This document shows, one piece after another, positions 24,341 to 33,611 of a DNA stretch of 64,000 nt. The position numbers were made by a program, and so were the translations under genes. Within the stretch, counting starts at the first letter, position 1, and every line of letters begins with the position of its first letter. The notes under the pieces were generated by a model. It was not told the DNA's origin and did no database searches. It worked only from the letters and a program-made list of their open reading frames with translations. The DNA lies in assembly GCF_002160915.1 (NCBI RefSeq), contig NZ_NFLM01000011.1, forward strand, positions 1-64,000, in the 5' to 3' direction. This DNA is from Faecalibacterium sp. An121 (lineage in GTDB: Bacteria; Bacillota; Clostridia; Oscillospirales; Ruminococcaceae).

Positions 24341-27007
24341 TTAGCCCCTCGGGTTCTTGATGGCAGCCTGAGCGGCGGCCAGACGGGCGATGGGCACACG
24401 GTAGGGCGAGCAGCTCACGTAGTCCAGGCCGATGTTGTGGCAGAACTCGATGGAGGAAGGATCGCCGCCGTGCTCACCGCAGATGCCCAGGCCGATGTCG
24501 GGGCGGGTGGCGCGGCCGTCGGTAGCGGCCATCTTGACCAGCTTGCCAACGCCCACCTGATCCAGGTGCTGGAACGGATCGCTCTCGTAGATCTTGTGAT
24601 CGTAGTAAGCGCCCAGGAACTTGGCAGCGTCGTCACGGCTGAAGCCGAAGGTCATCTGGGTCAGGTCGTTGGTGCCGAAGCTGAAGAACTCGGCTTCCTT
24701 GGCGATCTCACCGGCAGTCAGAGCGGCGCGGGGGATCTCGATCATGGTGCCGACCTGGTACTTCATGTCCACGCCAGCCTCAGCGATCAGCTCGTCAGCG
24801 GTCTTGACCACGACGTCCTTGACGAACTTCAGCTCCTTGACCTCGCCCACCAGGGGGATCATGATGTGCGGAGTGATCATCTTGCCGGTCTCAGCGCTGA
24901 CCTTCAGGGCAGCCTTGATGACGGCACGGGTCTGCATGACAGCGATCTCGGGGTAGGTGACAGCCAGACGGCAACCGCGGTGGCCCATCATGGGGTTGAA
25001 CTCATGCAGGCTCTCCACCACGTTCTTCAGCTCCTCGAAGCTCATGCCCATATCCTTGGCCAGCTCGGCGATGTCCTCTTCCTTGCTGGGCAGGAACTCG
25101 TGCAGAGGAGGATCCAGGTAACGGATGGTCATGGGACGCTCGCCCATGATGCGGTACATGGCCTCAAAGTCGCTCTGCTGATAGGGCTCGACCTTGGCCA
25201 GGGCAGCCTCGCGCTCCTCAACGGTGCGGGCGCAGATCATCTCGCGGACAGCCTTGATGCGGTCCTCCGCGAAGAACATATGCTCGGTACGGCACAGGCC
25301 GATGCCCTCAGCGCCCATGTCCACAGCCTGCTGTGCGTCGCGGGGGTTGTCAGCGTTGGTCATGACCAGCATCTGGCGGGCAGCGTCAGCCCAGCCCATG
25401 AAGCGGTTGAAGTTCTTGTTGCCGGTAGCAGCCACGGTGGGGATCTGCTCGGCGTAGATGTTGCCGGTGGAGCCGTCGATGGAGATCCAGTCGCCGCTGA
25501 CGAACTTGTGGCCGTTCAGCTCGAAGGTCTTGGCCTCCTCGTCGATCTTGACGTCGTTGTCGTTGCCGCAGCCGGAAACGCAGCAGGTGCCCATGCCGCG
25601 GGCCACAACGGCAGCGTGGCTGGTCATGCCGCCGCGGACGGTCAGGATGCCCTGAGAGACCTGCATGCCCACGATATCCTCGGGGGAAGTCTCCAGACGG
25701 ACCAGGACGACCTTCTTCATCTTGCCGGACTTGACCATCTCCTCGGCCTCCTCGGCGGAGAAGACGATCTGGCCGCAGGCGGAACCGGGAGAAGCAGCCA
25801 GGCCCTTGCCCACGACCTCAGCGGCCTTCAGGGCAGCGGCATCGAACTGGGGATGCAGCAGGGTGTCCAGCTGCTTGGGCTCCACGCGCAGCACGGCCTC
25901 GCGCTCGGTGATCATGCCCTCGTCCACCAGGTCGCAGGCGATCTGCAGAGCAGCCTGTGCGGTGCGCTTGCCGTTGCGGGTCTGCAGCATATACAGGTGG
26001 CCGTCCTCGATGGTGAACTCCATGTCCTGCATATCGCGGAAGTACTTCTCCAGACGGTTGGCGATGTTGACGAACTCCTCGTACACCTCGGGCATCTGCT
26101 CCTGCAGATGGCTGATGGGGAAGGGAGTGCGCACGCCGGCCACGACGTCCTCGCCCTGGGCGTTGATCAGGTACTCGCCCATCAGCTTCTTGGCGCCGGT
26201 GGCGGGGTCACGGGTGAAGGCCACGCCGGTGCCCGAGCGGTCGCCCGAGTTGCCGAAGGCCATCTGCTGCACGTTGACAGCGGTGCCCCACTCGTAGGGG
26301 ATCTCGTTCATCTTGCGGTAAACGTTGGCACGGGGGTTATCCCAGCTGCGGAACACAGCCTTGACCGCCTCGATCAGCTGCTCGTTGGGATCCTGGGGGA
26401 AGGGACGGCCCTCGTTGTCCTCATAGATCTTCTTGAAGACGCCCACCAGCTCCTTCAGGTCGTCGGCAGTCAGGTCGGCGTCGGACTTGTAGCCCTTGGC
26501 CTCCTTCATCTTGTCGATCTCCACCTCGAACAGGCTCTTGGGGACCATCATGACCACGTCCGCGAACATCTGGACGAAACGGCGGTAGCAGTCGTAGGCA
26601 AAGCGGGGGTTGTTGGTCTTCTTGGCCAGGCCCTCCACGGCCTCATCGTTCAGGCCCAGGTTCAGGATGGTGTCCATCATGCCGGGCATGGACTGACGTG
26701 CGCCCGAACGGACCGACACCAGCAGGGGGTTGGAGTTGTCGCCGAAGGTCTTGCCGGTGATCTTCTCCAGGCCCTTGACGTGCTCGAAGATGTCAGCGGT
26801 GATCTCGTCGTTGATCTGACGGCCGTCGGCATAGTACTGGGTGCAGGCCTCGGTGGTGATGGTGAAGCCCTGGGGCACCGGCATGCCGGCTGCGGTCATC
26901 TCAGCCAGACCGGAGCCCTTGCCGCCCAGGATGTTCTTCATCGTGGTCTTGTCGCCGCCGAAGGCTTCATTTCCCTCGCTGAAGTAGTAGATATACTTTT
27001 TGCTCAT
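24341..27007 (-). CDS. ppdK: Pyruvate, phosphate dikinase
   Basis: An 888-residue enzyme interconverting PEP + AMP + PPi and pyruvate + ATP + Pi, central to PPi-linked glycolysis in anaerobes. The N-terminal ATP-grasp domain starts GNEAFGGDKTTMKNILGGKG. The swivelling phosphohistidine loop GGMTSHAAVVARGMG is near residue 460. The C-terminal PEP/pyruvate barrel shows GHRGCRLAVTYPE and CGEHGGDPSSI. The ATG at 27007 has GGGAGGT 9 nt upstream. The 3' end abuts the mobile element, but the C-terminus (IARLAAAQAAIKNPRG) is complete. Confidence 0.97.
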   Translation of the reverse strand: MSKKYIYYFSEGNEAFGGDKTTMKNILGGKGSGLAEMTAAGMPVPQGFTITTEACTQYYADGRQINDEITADIFEHVKGLEKITGKTFGDNSNPLLVSVRSGARQSMPGMMDTILNLGLNDEAVEGLAKKTNNPRFAYDCYRRFVQMFADVVMMVPKSLFEVEIDKMKEAKGYKSDADLTADDLKELVGVFKKIYEDNEGRPFPQDPNEQLIEAVKAVFRSWDNPRANVYRKMNEIPYEWGTAVNVQQMAFGNSGDRSGTGVAFTRDPATGAKKLMGEYLINAQGEDVVAGVRTPFPISHLQEQMPEVYEEFVNIANRLEKYFRDMQDMEFTIEDGHLYMLQTRNGKRTAQAALQIACDLVDEGMITEREAVLRVEPKQLDTLLHPQFDAAALKAAEVVGKGLAASPGSACGQIVFSAEEAEEMVKSGKMKKVVLVRLETSPEDIVGMQVSQGILTVRGGMTSHAAVVARGMGTCCVSGCGNDNDVKIDEEAKTFELNGHKFVSGDWISIDGSTGNIYAEQIPTVAATGNKNFNRFMGWADAARQMLVMTNADNPRDAQQAVDMGAEGIGLCRTEHMFFAEDRIKAVREMICARTVEEREAALAKVEPYQQSDFEAMYRIMGERPMTIRYLDPPLHEFLPSKEEDIAELAKDMGMSFEELKNVVESLHEFNPMMGHRGCRLAVTYPEIAVMQTRAVIKAALKVSAETGKMITPHIMIPLVGEVKELKFVKDVVVKTADELIAEAGVDMKYQVGTMIEIPRAALTAGEIAKEAEFFSFGTNDLTQMTFGFSRDDAAKFLGAYYDHKIYESDPFQHLDQVGVGKLVKMAATDGRATRPDIGLGICGEHGGDPSSIEFCHNIGLDYVSCSPYRVPIARLAAAQAAIKNPRG

Positions 27008-27105
27008 GGATTCATTTACCTCCCGTTTTGATTCGGCCCGGGCCCTTACAGCCCGGGGCATACCCATTGTTCGTTTTTTGTGTAACGTTCACTGCATGCG
27101 AAAAT

Positions 27106-27114
27106 ATTATACCA
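27106..27114 (-). promoter_or_regulatory. Extended -10 promoter of ppdK
   Basis: In minus-strand direction TGG-TATAAT is a consensus extended -10 element. The -35 region is poor. It lies 92 bp before the ppdK start. Confidence 0.6.
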
Positions 27115-27188
27115 GACTAAGCGCACAAAATCCAGCTGTTCGGGGCTAAAATCTGCCGATTTTGTATCAATAAATTTGTGCATTTCCC

Positions 27189-27217
27189 TTGAAAAAATGC
27201 AGCTTTTACGTTAATAT
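27189..27217 (+). promoter_or_regulatory. Promoter of the glmU-like/pth/mfd cluster
   Basis: TTGAAA (27189-27194), 17 nt, TAATAT (27212-27217). It diverges from the ppdK promoter about 75 bp away. Confidence 0.5.
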
Positions 27218-27263
27218 AAACTGGGATAGGTTCGGATGTTCCTTTCCGGGGCCGTCCCATCCT

Positions 27264-27298
27264 CCTCCGGCGGCCGGTCATGGCCGGCCGGGCGGAGG
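27264..27298 (+). other. GC-rich leader hairpin
   Basis: CCTCCG/CGGAGG closes an inner CGGCCGG/CCGGCCG stem in the 5' leader of the glmU-like gene. With the two promoters, this hairpin is all I see in the 334-bp gap between ppdK and that gene. No riboswitch class is recognisable. Confidence 0.5.
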
Positions 27299-27341
27299 GT
27301 GCAGGGTCCCTTTTCCGCTCATTGTAAGGAGGCCTTTTGAT

Positions 27342-28115
27342 ATGAAAGACAACACCCAGGCGCTGTGCGCCGCACGCGCCGCGCTGGAAGCCGCCGAGCA
27401 GGCCCGCATGGAGATCCTGCTGCGGCATATCGCCAACGGGGTCCTGATCGACAGCACCACCGTGGTCATCGAGGACACCGTCCAGATCGCGCCGGGGGCC
27501 CGCATCCTGCCCGGCACCATCCTGCGGGGGTCCACCGTCATCGGCCCCGGCTGCGTCATCGGCCCCAACAGCCTGATCGAGGACAGCCAGGTCGGCGAGG
27601 GCACCACCGTCAACGCCAGCCAGGTCTACTCCTCCTGCATCGGGCCCCACAACGCCATCGGGCCCTTCACCCATGTGCGGGCGGGCACCGCCACCGATTA
27701 CGGCGTCCACCTGGGCGCCTATGTGGAGACCAAGAACTCCCACTTTGCCCGGGGCAACACCGTCAGCCATCTGACCTACATCGGGGACAGCGACGTGGGC
27801 AAATACTGCAACTTCGGCTGCGGCACCGTCACCTGCAACTACGACGGCCAGTCCAAATACCGCACCACCATCGGGGACTACTGCTTCATCGGCTGCAACA
27901 CCAACCTCGTCGCCCCCGTCTCGGTGGGGGACGGCGCCTACACCGCCGCCGGCAGCACCGTCACCCAGGATGTGCCCGCGGGGGCCCTGGCCATCGAGCG
28001 GGGCCGCCAGGCCAACGTTGAGGGCTGGGCCGTGCCCAAAATGGAGGCCTATATCCAGAAGAAACAGCGGCTGGAAGCCCAGCAGCTGGCCGACAAACAG
28101 GCCCGGCAGGACTGA
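27342..28115 (+). CDS. Standalone GlmU-type left-handed beta-helix acetyltransferase
   Basis: A 257-residue protein equal to the C-terminal domain of GlmU. Hexapeptide repeats begin near residue 45 (TVQIAPGARILPGTI). The acetyltransferase signature residues are present in order: THVRAG (Arg), ETKNS (Lys), SHLTYIGD (His, Tyr), CNYDGQSK (Asn, Lys) and AAGSTVT. The N-terminal uridylyltransferase domain is absent; only a short helical leader (about 35 residues) precedes the helix. Predicted reaction: acetyl-CoA + glucosamine-1-P to GlcNAc-1-P. The locus before pth and mfd is where Firmicutes usually carry full-length glmU (gcaD), so this looks like a split or shortened version. AAGGAGG precedes the ATG. 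Confidence 0.85.
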   Translation: MKDNTQALCAARAALEAAEQARMEILLRHIANGVLIDSTTVVIEDTVQIAPGARILPGTILRGSTVIGPGCVIGPNSLIEDSQVGEGTTVNASQVYSSCIGPHNAIGPFTHVRAGTATDYGVHLGAYVETKNSHFARGNTVSHLTYIGDSDVGKYCNFGCGTVTCNYDGQSKYRTTIGDYCFIGCNTNLVAPVSVGDGAYTAAGSTVTQDVPAGALAIERGRQANVEGWAVPKMEAYIQKKQRLEAQQLADKQARQD

Positions 28116-28219
28116 ACGCCCATCCACCGCATGGCAAAGGGGGATCTGCGGCTGCGCGGCGCGCAGCCCGGTTCCCTTTTTGTCTGCCCAAACGAACGAC
28201 ACACGAACGGAAACGCTTT

Positions 28220-28798
28220 ATGACAACAAACGACATCTGGCTGATCGCCGGCCTGGGCAATCCCGAGGCCAAATACGAGGGCACCCGCCACAACGCCGGG
28301 TTCGCCGCTCTGGACTACCTGGCCGGCAAGTGGGAGATCCCGGTCACCAAGGCCAAGTTCCAGGGGCTGTGGGGCCAGGGGGAAGTGGGAGGCCACAAGG
28401 TCTGCCTGCTCAAGCCCCTCACCTATATGAATCTGTCGGGGGACTCCATCGCCCCCCTGGCATCCTTTTTCAAGATCCCGGCCGGTCACGTCATCGTCCT
28501 GTGCGACGACATCACCCAGGCCCCCGGCAAGCTGCGCATCCGGCCCTCCGGCTCGGCCGGGGGGCACAATGGCCTCAAGAGCATCATCGCCCGGCTGGGC
28601 ACCGAGGACTTTCCCCGCATCCGCATCGGCGTGGGGGAAAAGCCCCGCCCCGACTACGACCTGGCCGACTGGGTGCTGGGCCGCTTTTCGGAGGAGGAGG
28701 CCAAGGCTGTGGCCGGCCGCCGCCCCGACATCGAGGCAGCCGCCCGCCTCATCATGGACGGCAAGCTGGGGGAGGCGCAAAACCGCTACAACCGCTGA
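28220..28798 (+). CDS. pth: Peptidyl-tRNA hydrolase
   Basis: A 192-residue enzyme releasing peptides from stalled peptidyl-tRNA. The conserved GLGNPEAKYEGTRHNAGF holds the catalytic His. LCDDITQAPGKLRIRPSGS holds the Asp of the active site, and GGHNGLKSI completes the substrate groove. It lies 104 bp after the GlmU-like gene and 28 bp before mfd, in the classic Firmicutes order pth-mfd. Confidence 0.97.
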   Translation: MTTNDIWLIAGLGNPEAKYEGTRHNAGFAALDYLAGKWEIPVTKAKFQGLWGQGEVGGHKVCLLKPLTYMNLSGDSIAPLASFFKIPAGHVIVLCDDITQAPGKLRIRPSGSAGGHNGLKSIIARLGTEDFPRIRIGVGEKPRPDYDLADWVLGRFSEEEAKAVAGRRPDIEAAARLIMDGKLGEAQNRYNR

Positions 28799-28826
28799 CC
28801 GCCCGCAGACTGTGAGGTGAACGTAT

Positions 28827-31800
28827 ATGTACGAGGCCCTGCTGAAACAGACCCCTGAATACCAAAAGATCGCCGCCGCCCTGGCCTCTCCGGGCCCGGC
28901 CGCCCTGTTCGGCCTGCCCCCCGCCGGGCGCGCCCTGGTCTATGGGCTGCTGGCCCGGGACCTGGGCCGCCCCTTGTGCATCGTGACCCCCGGCGAGGCC
29001 GAGGCCACCCACTTTGCCGACGACCTGAAGGCGCTGGGCGTGGCGGCAGACGTCTTTCCCCCGCGGGACTTCATGCTCCGCCCGGTGGAGGGCGCCGGCC
29101 GGGAATACGAATACCGCCGGCTGTCGGTGCTGGGCGCCCTGGCAGGGGGGCGGCTGGCCGCCGTCTGCGTCCCGGTGGAGGCCCTGCTGCAATACACCGT
29201 CCCCCGGGCCGAGTTCATGGCCAACACCCTCACCCTCAAACCGGGGATGCAGTTTTCCCGGGAAGGGCTGGTGCAGCGTCTGTTCGCCGCGGGCTATGTC
29301 CGCCGCTCCCAGGTGGAGGGCCCGGGCCAGTTCAGCGTCCGGGGCGACATCGTGGACATCTTCCCTCCGGATATGCAGTCCCCGGCCCGGCTGGAGTTCT
29401 GGGACGATGAGATCGATTCCATCTCCTCCTTTGATCTGATGAGCCAGCGCCGGGACGCCTCGCTGCAAAAGATCTACCTCTCCCCTGCCCGGGAGGTGCT
29501 GTTCGGCAGCACCGCCGAGACCGCCGGCGCCCTGCGCCAGGCCATCCGGAAGGCCCGGGGCAAGCACCGCGCCGCCCTGGAAAAGGCCATGGCCCACGAC
29601 CTGGACCAGCTGGACGCCGGGCTGATGCCCGAGGCCATGGACAAATACTACGGCCTGCGGTATCCCATCCCCGCCACCCTGCTGGACCACATAGACGCTC
29701 CCCTGCTCCTGCTGGACGAGGTGGGCGGCATCCGGGACGCCCAGAAGGCCGCCCAGTACCGCCGCAGCGAGGAGCTGACCGGCCTGCTGGAAGAAGGGGT
29801 GATCTGCCCCGGCCTGGACGTGCTGTACCAGACCATGGACGACCTGGTCATCGCCGCGGGCCGGCTGCCCACCCTCCTGTGCGAAAACTTCCTGCGGGGG
29901 ATGAACGAGTTCCAGCTCAAGGACCTCATCAACGCCGAGGCCCACGCCTCCCCCGGCTGGAACGGGGAGCTGCGCAGCCTGCTGGAGGACCTGGACCCCC
30001 TGGTCCAGCAGGGGTATGCGGTCACCCTCTACTGCGGCACCCCCAAAGGCGCCGCCGCCCTCACCCGGGACCTGGCCGACAAGGGCTATTCCGTCAGCAT
30101 GAGCCGGGACATCCGCCCGGCCCCGGGGCTGGTGCAGGTGCAGCCCGGCCACCTGAACGCCGGATGCACCCTGCCCTTCGCCCGGTGCGCCGTCCTCACC
30201 AGCCGCCGCCATGGCCTGGACGAGGGCGAGGCCCAGGCCCGCAAGCGCAAAAAGAACAAGGACGCCCTCTCCAGCCTGGCCGACGTCAAGCCGGGGGACT
30301 ATGTGGTGCACCAGAGCCACGGCATCGGTATGTATGCCGGCATCCAGCGGCTGGAGGTGCAGGGCACCACCAAGGATTACCTCAAGGTCCAGTATTCCGG
30401 CTCGGACGTGCTGTATGTGCCGGTGACCCAGCTGGACCTGCTCAGCCGCTACACGCCCCCCGGGGATGAGGACAAGGTCAAGCTGGCCAAGCTGGGCGGC
30501 GGCGAGTGGCAGCGCACCCGGGCCCGGGTCAAGAAGGCCACCGAGGAGATGGCCCAGGAGCTGATCCAGCTCTATGCCCGGCGCAAGCAGGCCAAGGGTT
30601 TCGCCTTCCCCGCCGACGGCGAATGGCAGCAGGACTTCGAGGCCCGCTTCGAGTACGACGAGACCGAGGACCAGCTGGCCGCCACCGCCGAGATCAAGAA
30701 CGACATGGAGCACCCCTGGCCCATGGACCGGCTGCTGTGCGGCGACGTGGGCGTAGGCAAGACCGAGGTGGCCCTGCGGGCCGCTTTCAAGTGCATCATG
30801 GGGGGCAAACAGTGCGCCCTGCTGGCCCCCACCACCCTGCTGGCCTGGCAGCACTACAACACCATCCTGTCCCGGATGGAGGCGTTCCCGGTCCGGGTGG
30901 AGCTGCTCAGCCGGTTCCGCACCGCCAAGCAGCAGAAAGAGGCCCTGCGGGGCCTGCAGGCCGGGAGCGTGGATATCATCGTGGGCACCCACCGGCTGCT
31001 GTCCAAGGACGTGCGGTTCCACGACCTGGGCCTGGTCATCATCGACGAGGAACAGCGCTTCGGGGTGCGCCACAAGGAAAAATTGAAGGAGACCTTCATC
31101 GGGGTGGATATGCTGACCCTGTCCGCCACCCCCATCCCCCGCACCCTCAGCATGGCCATGAGCGGCATCCGGGATATGTCCACCATCGAGGAGCCGCCCT
31201 TTGAACGGCAGCCGGTGGAGACCTTCGTGCTGGAGTACAATCCGGTGATCCTGGCCGAGGCCATCCGCAAGGAGCTGGCCCGGGGCGGGCAGGTGTACTA
31301 CCTGCACAACCGGGTGGACAACATCGAGGCCACCGCCGCCCGGGTGCAGCAGATGGCGCCCCGGGCCCGGGTGGGCATCGCCCACGGCAAAATGACCGAG
31401 GATGAGCTGAACCCCGTCTGGCAGAAACTGCTCAACGGGGAACTGGACGTGCTGGTGTGCACCACCCTCATCGAGACCGGCATCGACGTGCGCAACTGCA
31501 ACACCCTGATCATCGAGGACGCCGACCGGATGGGCCTGGCCCAGCTGTACCAGCTGCGGGGCCGGGTGGGGCGCAGCGGCCGGAAGGCTTACGCCTATTT
31601 CACCTTCCGCCGGGACAAGACCCTCTCCGATGTGGCCCAAAAGCGGCTGAGCGCCATCCGGGAGTTCACCGCCTTCGGTTCGGGCTTCCGCATCGCCATG
31701 CGGGACCTGCAGATCCGGGGCGCGGGCAACCTGCTGGGCCACAGCCAGCACGGCCACATGGAGGCGGTGGGCTATGACCTCTATATGAAGATGCTCAACC

Positions 31801-32312
31801 AGGCCATCGCCGCCGCCCGGGGCGAACCCGTGCAGCGGGACAAGAGCGAATGTCTGGTGGACCTGCGGGTGGACGCCTATATCCCCGAGCGGTACATCCC
31901 CGACGGCCCCGGCCGGATCGAGGCTTACCGCCGCATCGCCGCCATCCAGAGCCCTGCCGACGCCGCCGACGTGCTGGATGAACTGATCGACCGCTACGGC
32001 GACCCGCCCGCTTCGGTCAGCGACCTGGTCAACGTCTCCCTGGTGCGGGTGCTGGCCGCCTCGGTGGGGGTATACGAGGTCACCCAGAAAAAGGATCTGC
32101 TGACCCTCTCGCTGGAGACGCTGGAGCTGCCCATGATCCGCGGGCTGCTCACCGCCTTCGGAGGCCGGGTCACCGCCGGCGCCGGGGCCAAGCCCTACCT
32201 GTCGGTCACGCTGCGGGGGGAGGAAAAGCCGCTGGAACTGCTGCAGCAGCTGCTCCAGGCCATGGCCTCCATCCGGGACAAAAAGCCCGCTGCCCCGCCC
32301 CCAACGTCTTGA
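28827..32312 (+). CDS. mfd: Transcription-repair coupling factor
   Basis: An 1161-residue ATP-dependent translocase that removes stalled RNA polymerase and recruits UvrA. The UvrB-like N-terminus (about 1-330) is followed by the RNA polymerase interaction domain (about 480-560, beginning PGDYVVHQSHGIGMYAGI). The RecG-like motor has Walker A GDVGVGKT near residue 639, DEEQRFG near 739 and the translocation motif region RIEDADRMGLAQLYQLRGRVGR-like near 900. A C-terminal TRCF domain follows. Length is normal for the family. Confidence 0.97.
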   Translation: MYEALLKQTPEYQKIAAALASPGPAALFGLPPAGRALVYGLLARDLGRPLCIVTPGEAEATHFADDLKALGVAADVFPPRDFMLRPVEGAGREYEYRRLSVLGALAGGRLAAVCVPVEALLQYTVPRAEFMANTLTLKPGMQFSREGLVQRLFAAGYVRRSQVEGPGQFSVRGDIVDIFPPDMQSPARLEFWDDEIDSISSFDLMSQRRDASLQKIYLSPAREVLFGSTAETAGALRQAIRKARGKHRAALEKAMAHDLDQLDAGLMPEAMDKYYGLRYPIPATLLDHIDAPLLLLDEVGGIRDAQKAAQYRRSEELTGLLEEGVICPGLDVLYQTMDDLVIAAGRLPTLLCENFLRGMNEFQLKDLINAEAHASPGWNGELRSLLEDLDPLVQQGYAVTLYCGTPKGAAALTRDLADKGYSVSMSRDIRPAPGLVQVQPGHLNAGCTLPFARCAVLTSRRHGLDEGEAQARKRKKNKDALSSLADVKPGDYVVHQSHGIGMYAGIQRLEVQGTTKDYLKVQYSGSDVLYVPVTQLDLLSRYTPPGDEDKVKLAKLGGGEWQRTRARVKKATEEMAQELIQLYARRKQAKGFAFPADGEWQQDFEARFEYDETEDQLAATAEIKNDMEHPWPMDRLLCGDVGVGKTEVALRAAFKCIMGGKQCALLAPTTLLAWQHYNTILSRMEAFPVRVELLSRFRTAKQQKEALRGLQAGSVDIIVGTHRLLSKDVRFHDLGLVIIDEEQRFGVRHKEKLKETFIGVDMLTLSATPIPRTLSMAMSGIRDMSTIEEPPFERQPVETFVLEYNPVILAEAIRKELARGGQVYYLHNRVDNIEATAARVQQMAPRARVGIAHGKMTEDELNPVWQKLLNGELDVLVCTTLIETGIDVRNCNTLIIEDADRMGLAQLYQLRGRVGRSGRKAYAYFTFRRDKTLSDVAQKRLSAIREFTAFGSGFRIAMRDLQIRGAGNLLGHSQHGHMEAVGYDLYMKMLNQAIAAARGEPVQRDKSECLVDLRVDAYIPERYIPDGPGRIEAYRRIAAIQSPADAADVLDELIDRYGDPPASVSDLVNVSLVRVLAASVGVYEVTQKKDLLTLSLETLELPMIRGLLTAFGGRVTAGAGAKPYLSVTLRGEEKPLELLQQLLQAMASIRDKKPAAPPPTS

Positions 32313-32379
32313 CGCCGCACCGCCTCCGGTTTATACTGGATGCATTCTCCCGCTCAAATACAATCAAAGGAGCTATCAC

Positions 32380-33456
32380 ATGAAACGGAAACTTCTTGCG
32401 CTGGCCAGTGCGCTGGCGCTCTGCTTCTCCCTGGCAGGCTGCACCATCTCCACCCCCGACACGGTGGGGACCATCGGCGGCCAGGAGATCTCTTCGGGCC
32501 TGTACCTGCTGGCCCAGTTCGACGCATACCAGCAGGCCGCCCAGCTGGCCGGCGAGGACCAGGACCCCTCCAACGTCGGGTCCTTCCTGGGCCAGACCAT
32601 CACCACCGAGGACGGGGAGAGCGTCACCGTCCGTGACTTTGTGGCGGACGCCACCCTGGAGGACCTGCGCCGCTATGTGGCGGTGGAGGACCGCTTTGCC
32701 CAGCTGGGAGGCGAACTGGACCCCGACGCCGCAGCCCAGGCCGACAGCTATGCCGACCAGCTGCTGGAGAACTACGGCGACCTCTACGCCGCCAACGGCA
32801 TCGGGGAGCAGACCCTCCGCAGCTATGAGCAGAACCTGTTCAAGCAGGCCGCCCTGGTGGACCTGATCTACGGCGCAGAGGGCGAGACCCCTCTCACCGA
32901 CGAGCAGCTGACCGACCACCTGGAAAACGAGATGCTCTACATCCGCTACACCACCGTCCCGCTGTACAATCTGTCCACCTTCGCTTTTGCGGACGAGGAA
33001 CAGACCGCCCAGATGCTGGACCTGGCCGGCCAGGCCATCGCGGACAGCACCCCCGCTACCTTTGACGACGCCGTGATCGCCGCCCTGCCCGACATCTACG
33101 CCGTGCTGGGCACCGAGATCACCGCCGAGGAAGCCGCCGACCAGATGAACAACAGCTTCATCAGCCTGAGCGAGATGCAGGGCTCCTTCTCGGAGGAGGA
33201 CACCCAGACCCTCATGCAGCTGGGATTCGGCCAGACCGCCGCGGTGGAGTACGGGGGCACCTCCCTGCTCATCGCCATGCGCCAGGACCCCCTGGAGACC
33301 CTGACGCTGGACACGGTGCGCTCCACCGTCCTGTCCGATCTGGGCACCACCCTTGTGACCCAGGACATCGCCCAGGCCGGCGAGGCCCTGGAAGTCAGCC
33401 TGGACAGCAGCGCCACAGCAAAGCTCCCCGCCCGCAAGATCAAAACCAGCGTCTGA
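32380..33456 (+). CDS. SurA/PrsA-N-terminal-like lipoprotein
   Basis: A 358-residue secreted lipoprotein. The signal peptide has a lipobox ending LAGC (Cys near residue 21). It continues with VGTIGGQEISSGLYLLAQFD, the SurA/PrsA N-terminal chaperone pattern, and an acidic, helical body. I see no parvulin PPIase domain. The position directly after mfd matches the prsA-like gene often found there in clostridia. It probably acts as an extracytoplasmic folding chaperone, which is inference. A terminator follows the stop by 8 bp. Confidence 0.75.
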   Translation: MKRKLLALASALALCFSLAGCTISTPDTVGTIGGQEISSGLYLLAQFDAYQQAAQLAGEDQDPSNVGSFLGQTITTEDGESVTVRDFVADATLEDLRRYVAVEDRFAQLGGELDPDAAAQADSYADQLLENYGDLYAANGIGEQTLRSYEQNLFKQAALVDLIYGAEGETPLTDEQLTDHLENEMLYIRYTTVPLYNLSTFAFADEEQTAQMLDLAGQAIADSTPATFDDAVIAALPDIYAVLGTEITAEEAADQMNNSFISLSEMQGSFSEEDTQTLMQLGFGQTAAVEYGGTSLLIAMRQDPLETLTLDTVRSTVLSDLGTTLVTQDIAQAGEALEVSLDSSATAKLPARKIKTSV

Positions 33457-33463
33457 CCACTTT

Positions 33464-33490
33464 AGGCAGGGTGCACGCCCTGCCTCTTTT
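33464..33490 (+). terminator. Terminator of the pth-mfd operon
   Basis: Stem AGGCAGGG/CCCTGCCT with a 6-nt loop, followed by CTTTT. Confidence 0.8.
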
Positions 33491-33611
33491 ATTCCCCTGA
33501 CGTATGTTTGACGATGCAGGATAAGCATTCGACTTTTGGCCCCTGCGGGGGTACAATAAAGCCGGCAGAGTTCCTTTTATGTCAGACCATCGAATGGAGG
33601 CAATGAAACAT

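Noticed and set aside
24437-27031. An open reading frame of about 860 codons on the plus strand over ppdK
   Set aside because: It is the antisense shadow of a very GC-rich gene: His/Leu/Gly/Val-rich with no recognisable domain and no ribosome site, while ppdK opposite is unambiguous.
27218-27341. Riboswitch (for example glmS-type) before the GlmU-like gene
   Set aside because: Only one GC-rich hairpin is visible, and the conserved core of the known glucosamine-6-phosphate ribozyme was not found.
28752-31757. A 1000-codon minus-strand reading frame over mfd and pth
   Set aside because: Antisense shadow in GC-rich DNA. The protein is low-complexity Gly/His/Gln/Val and mfd is intact on the other strand.
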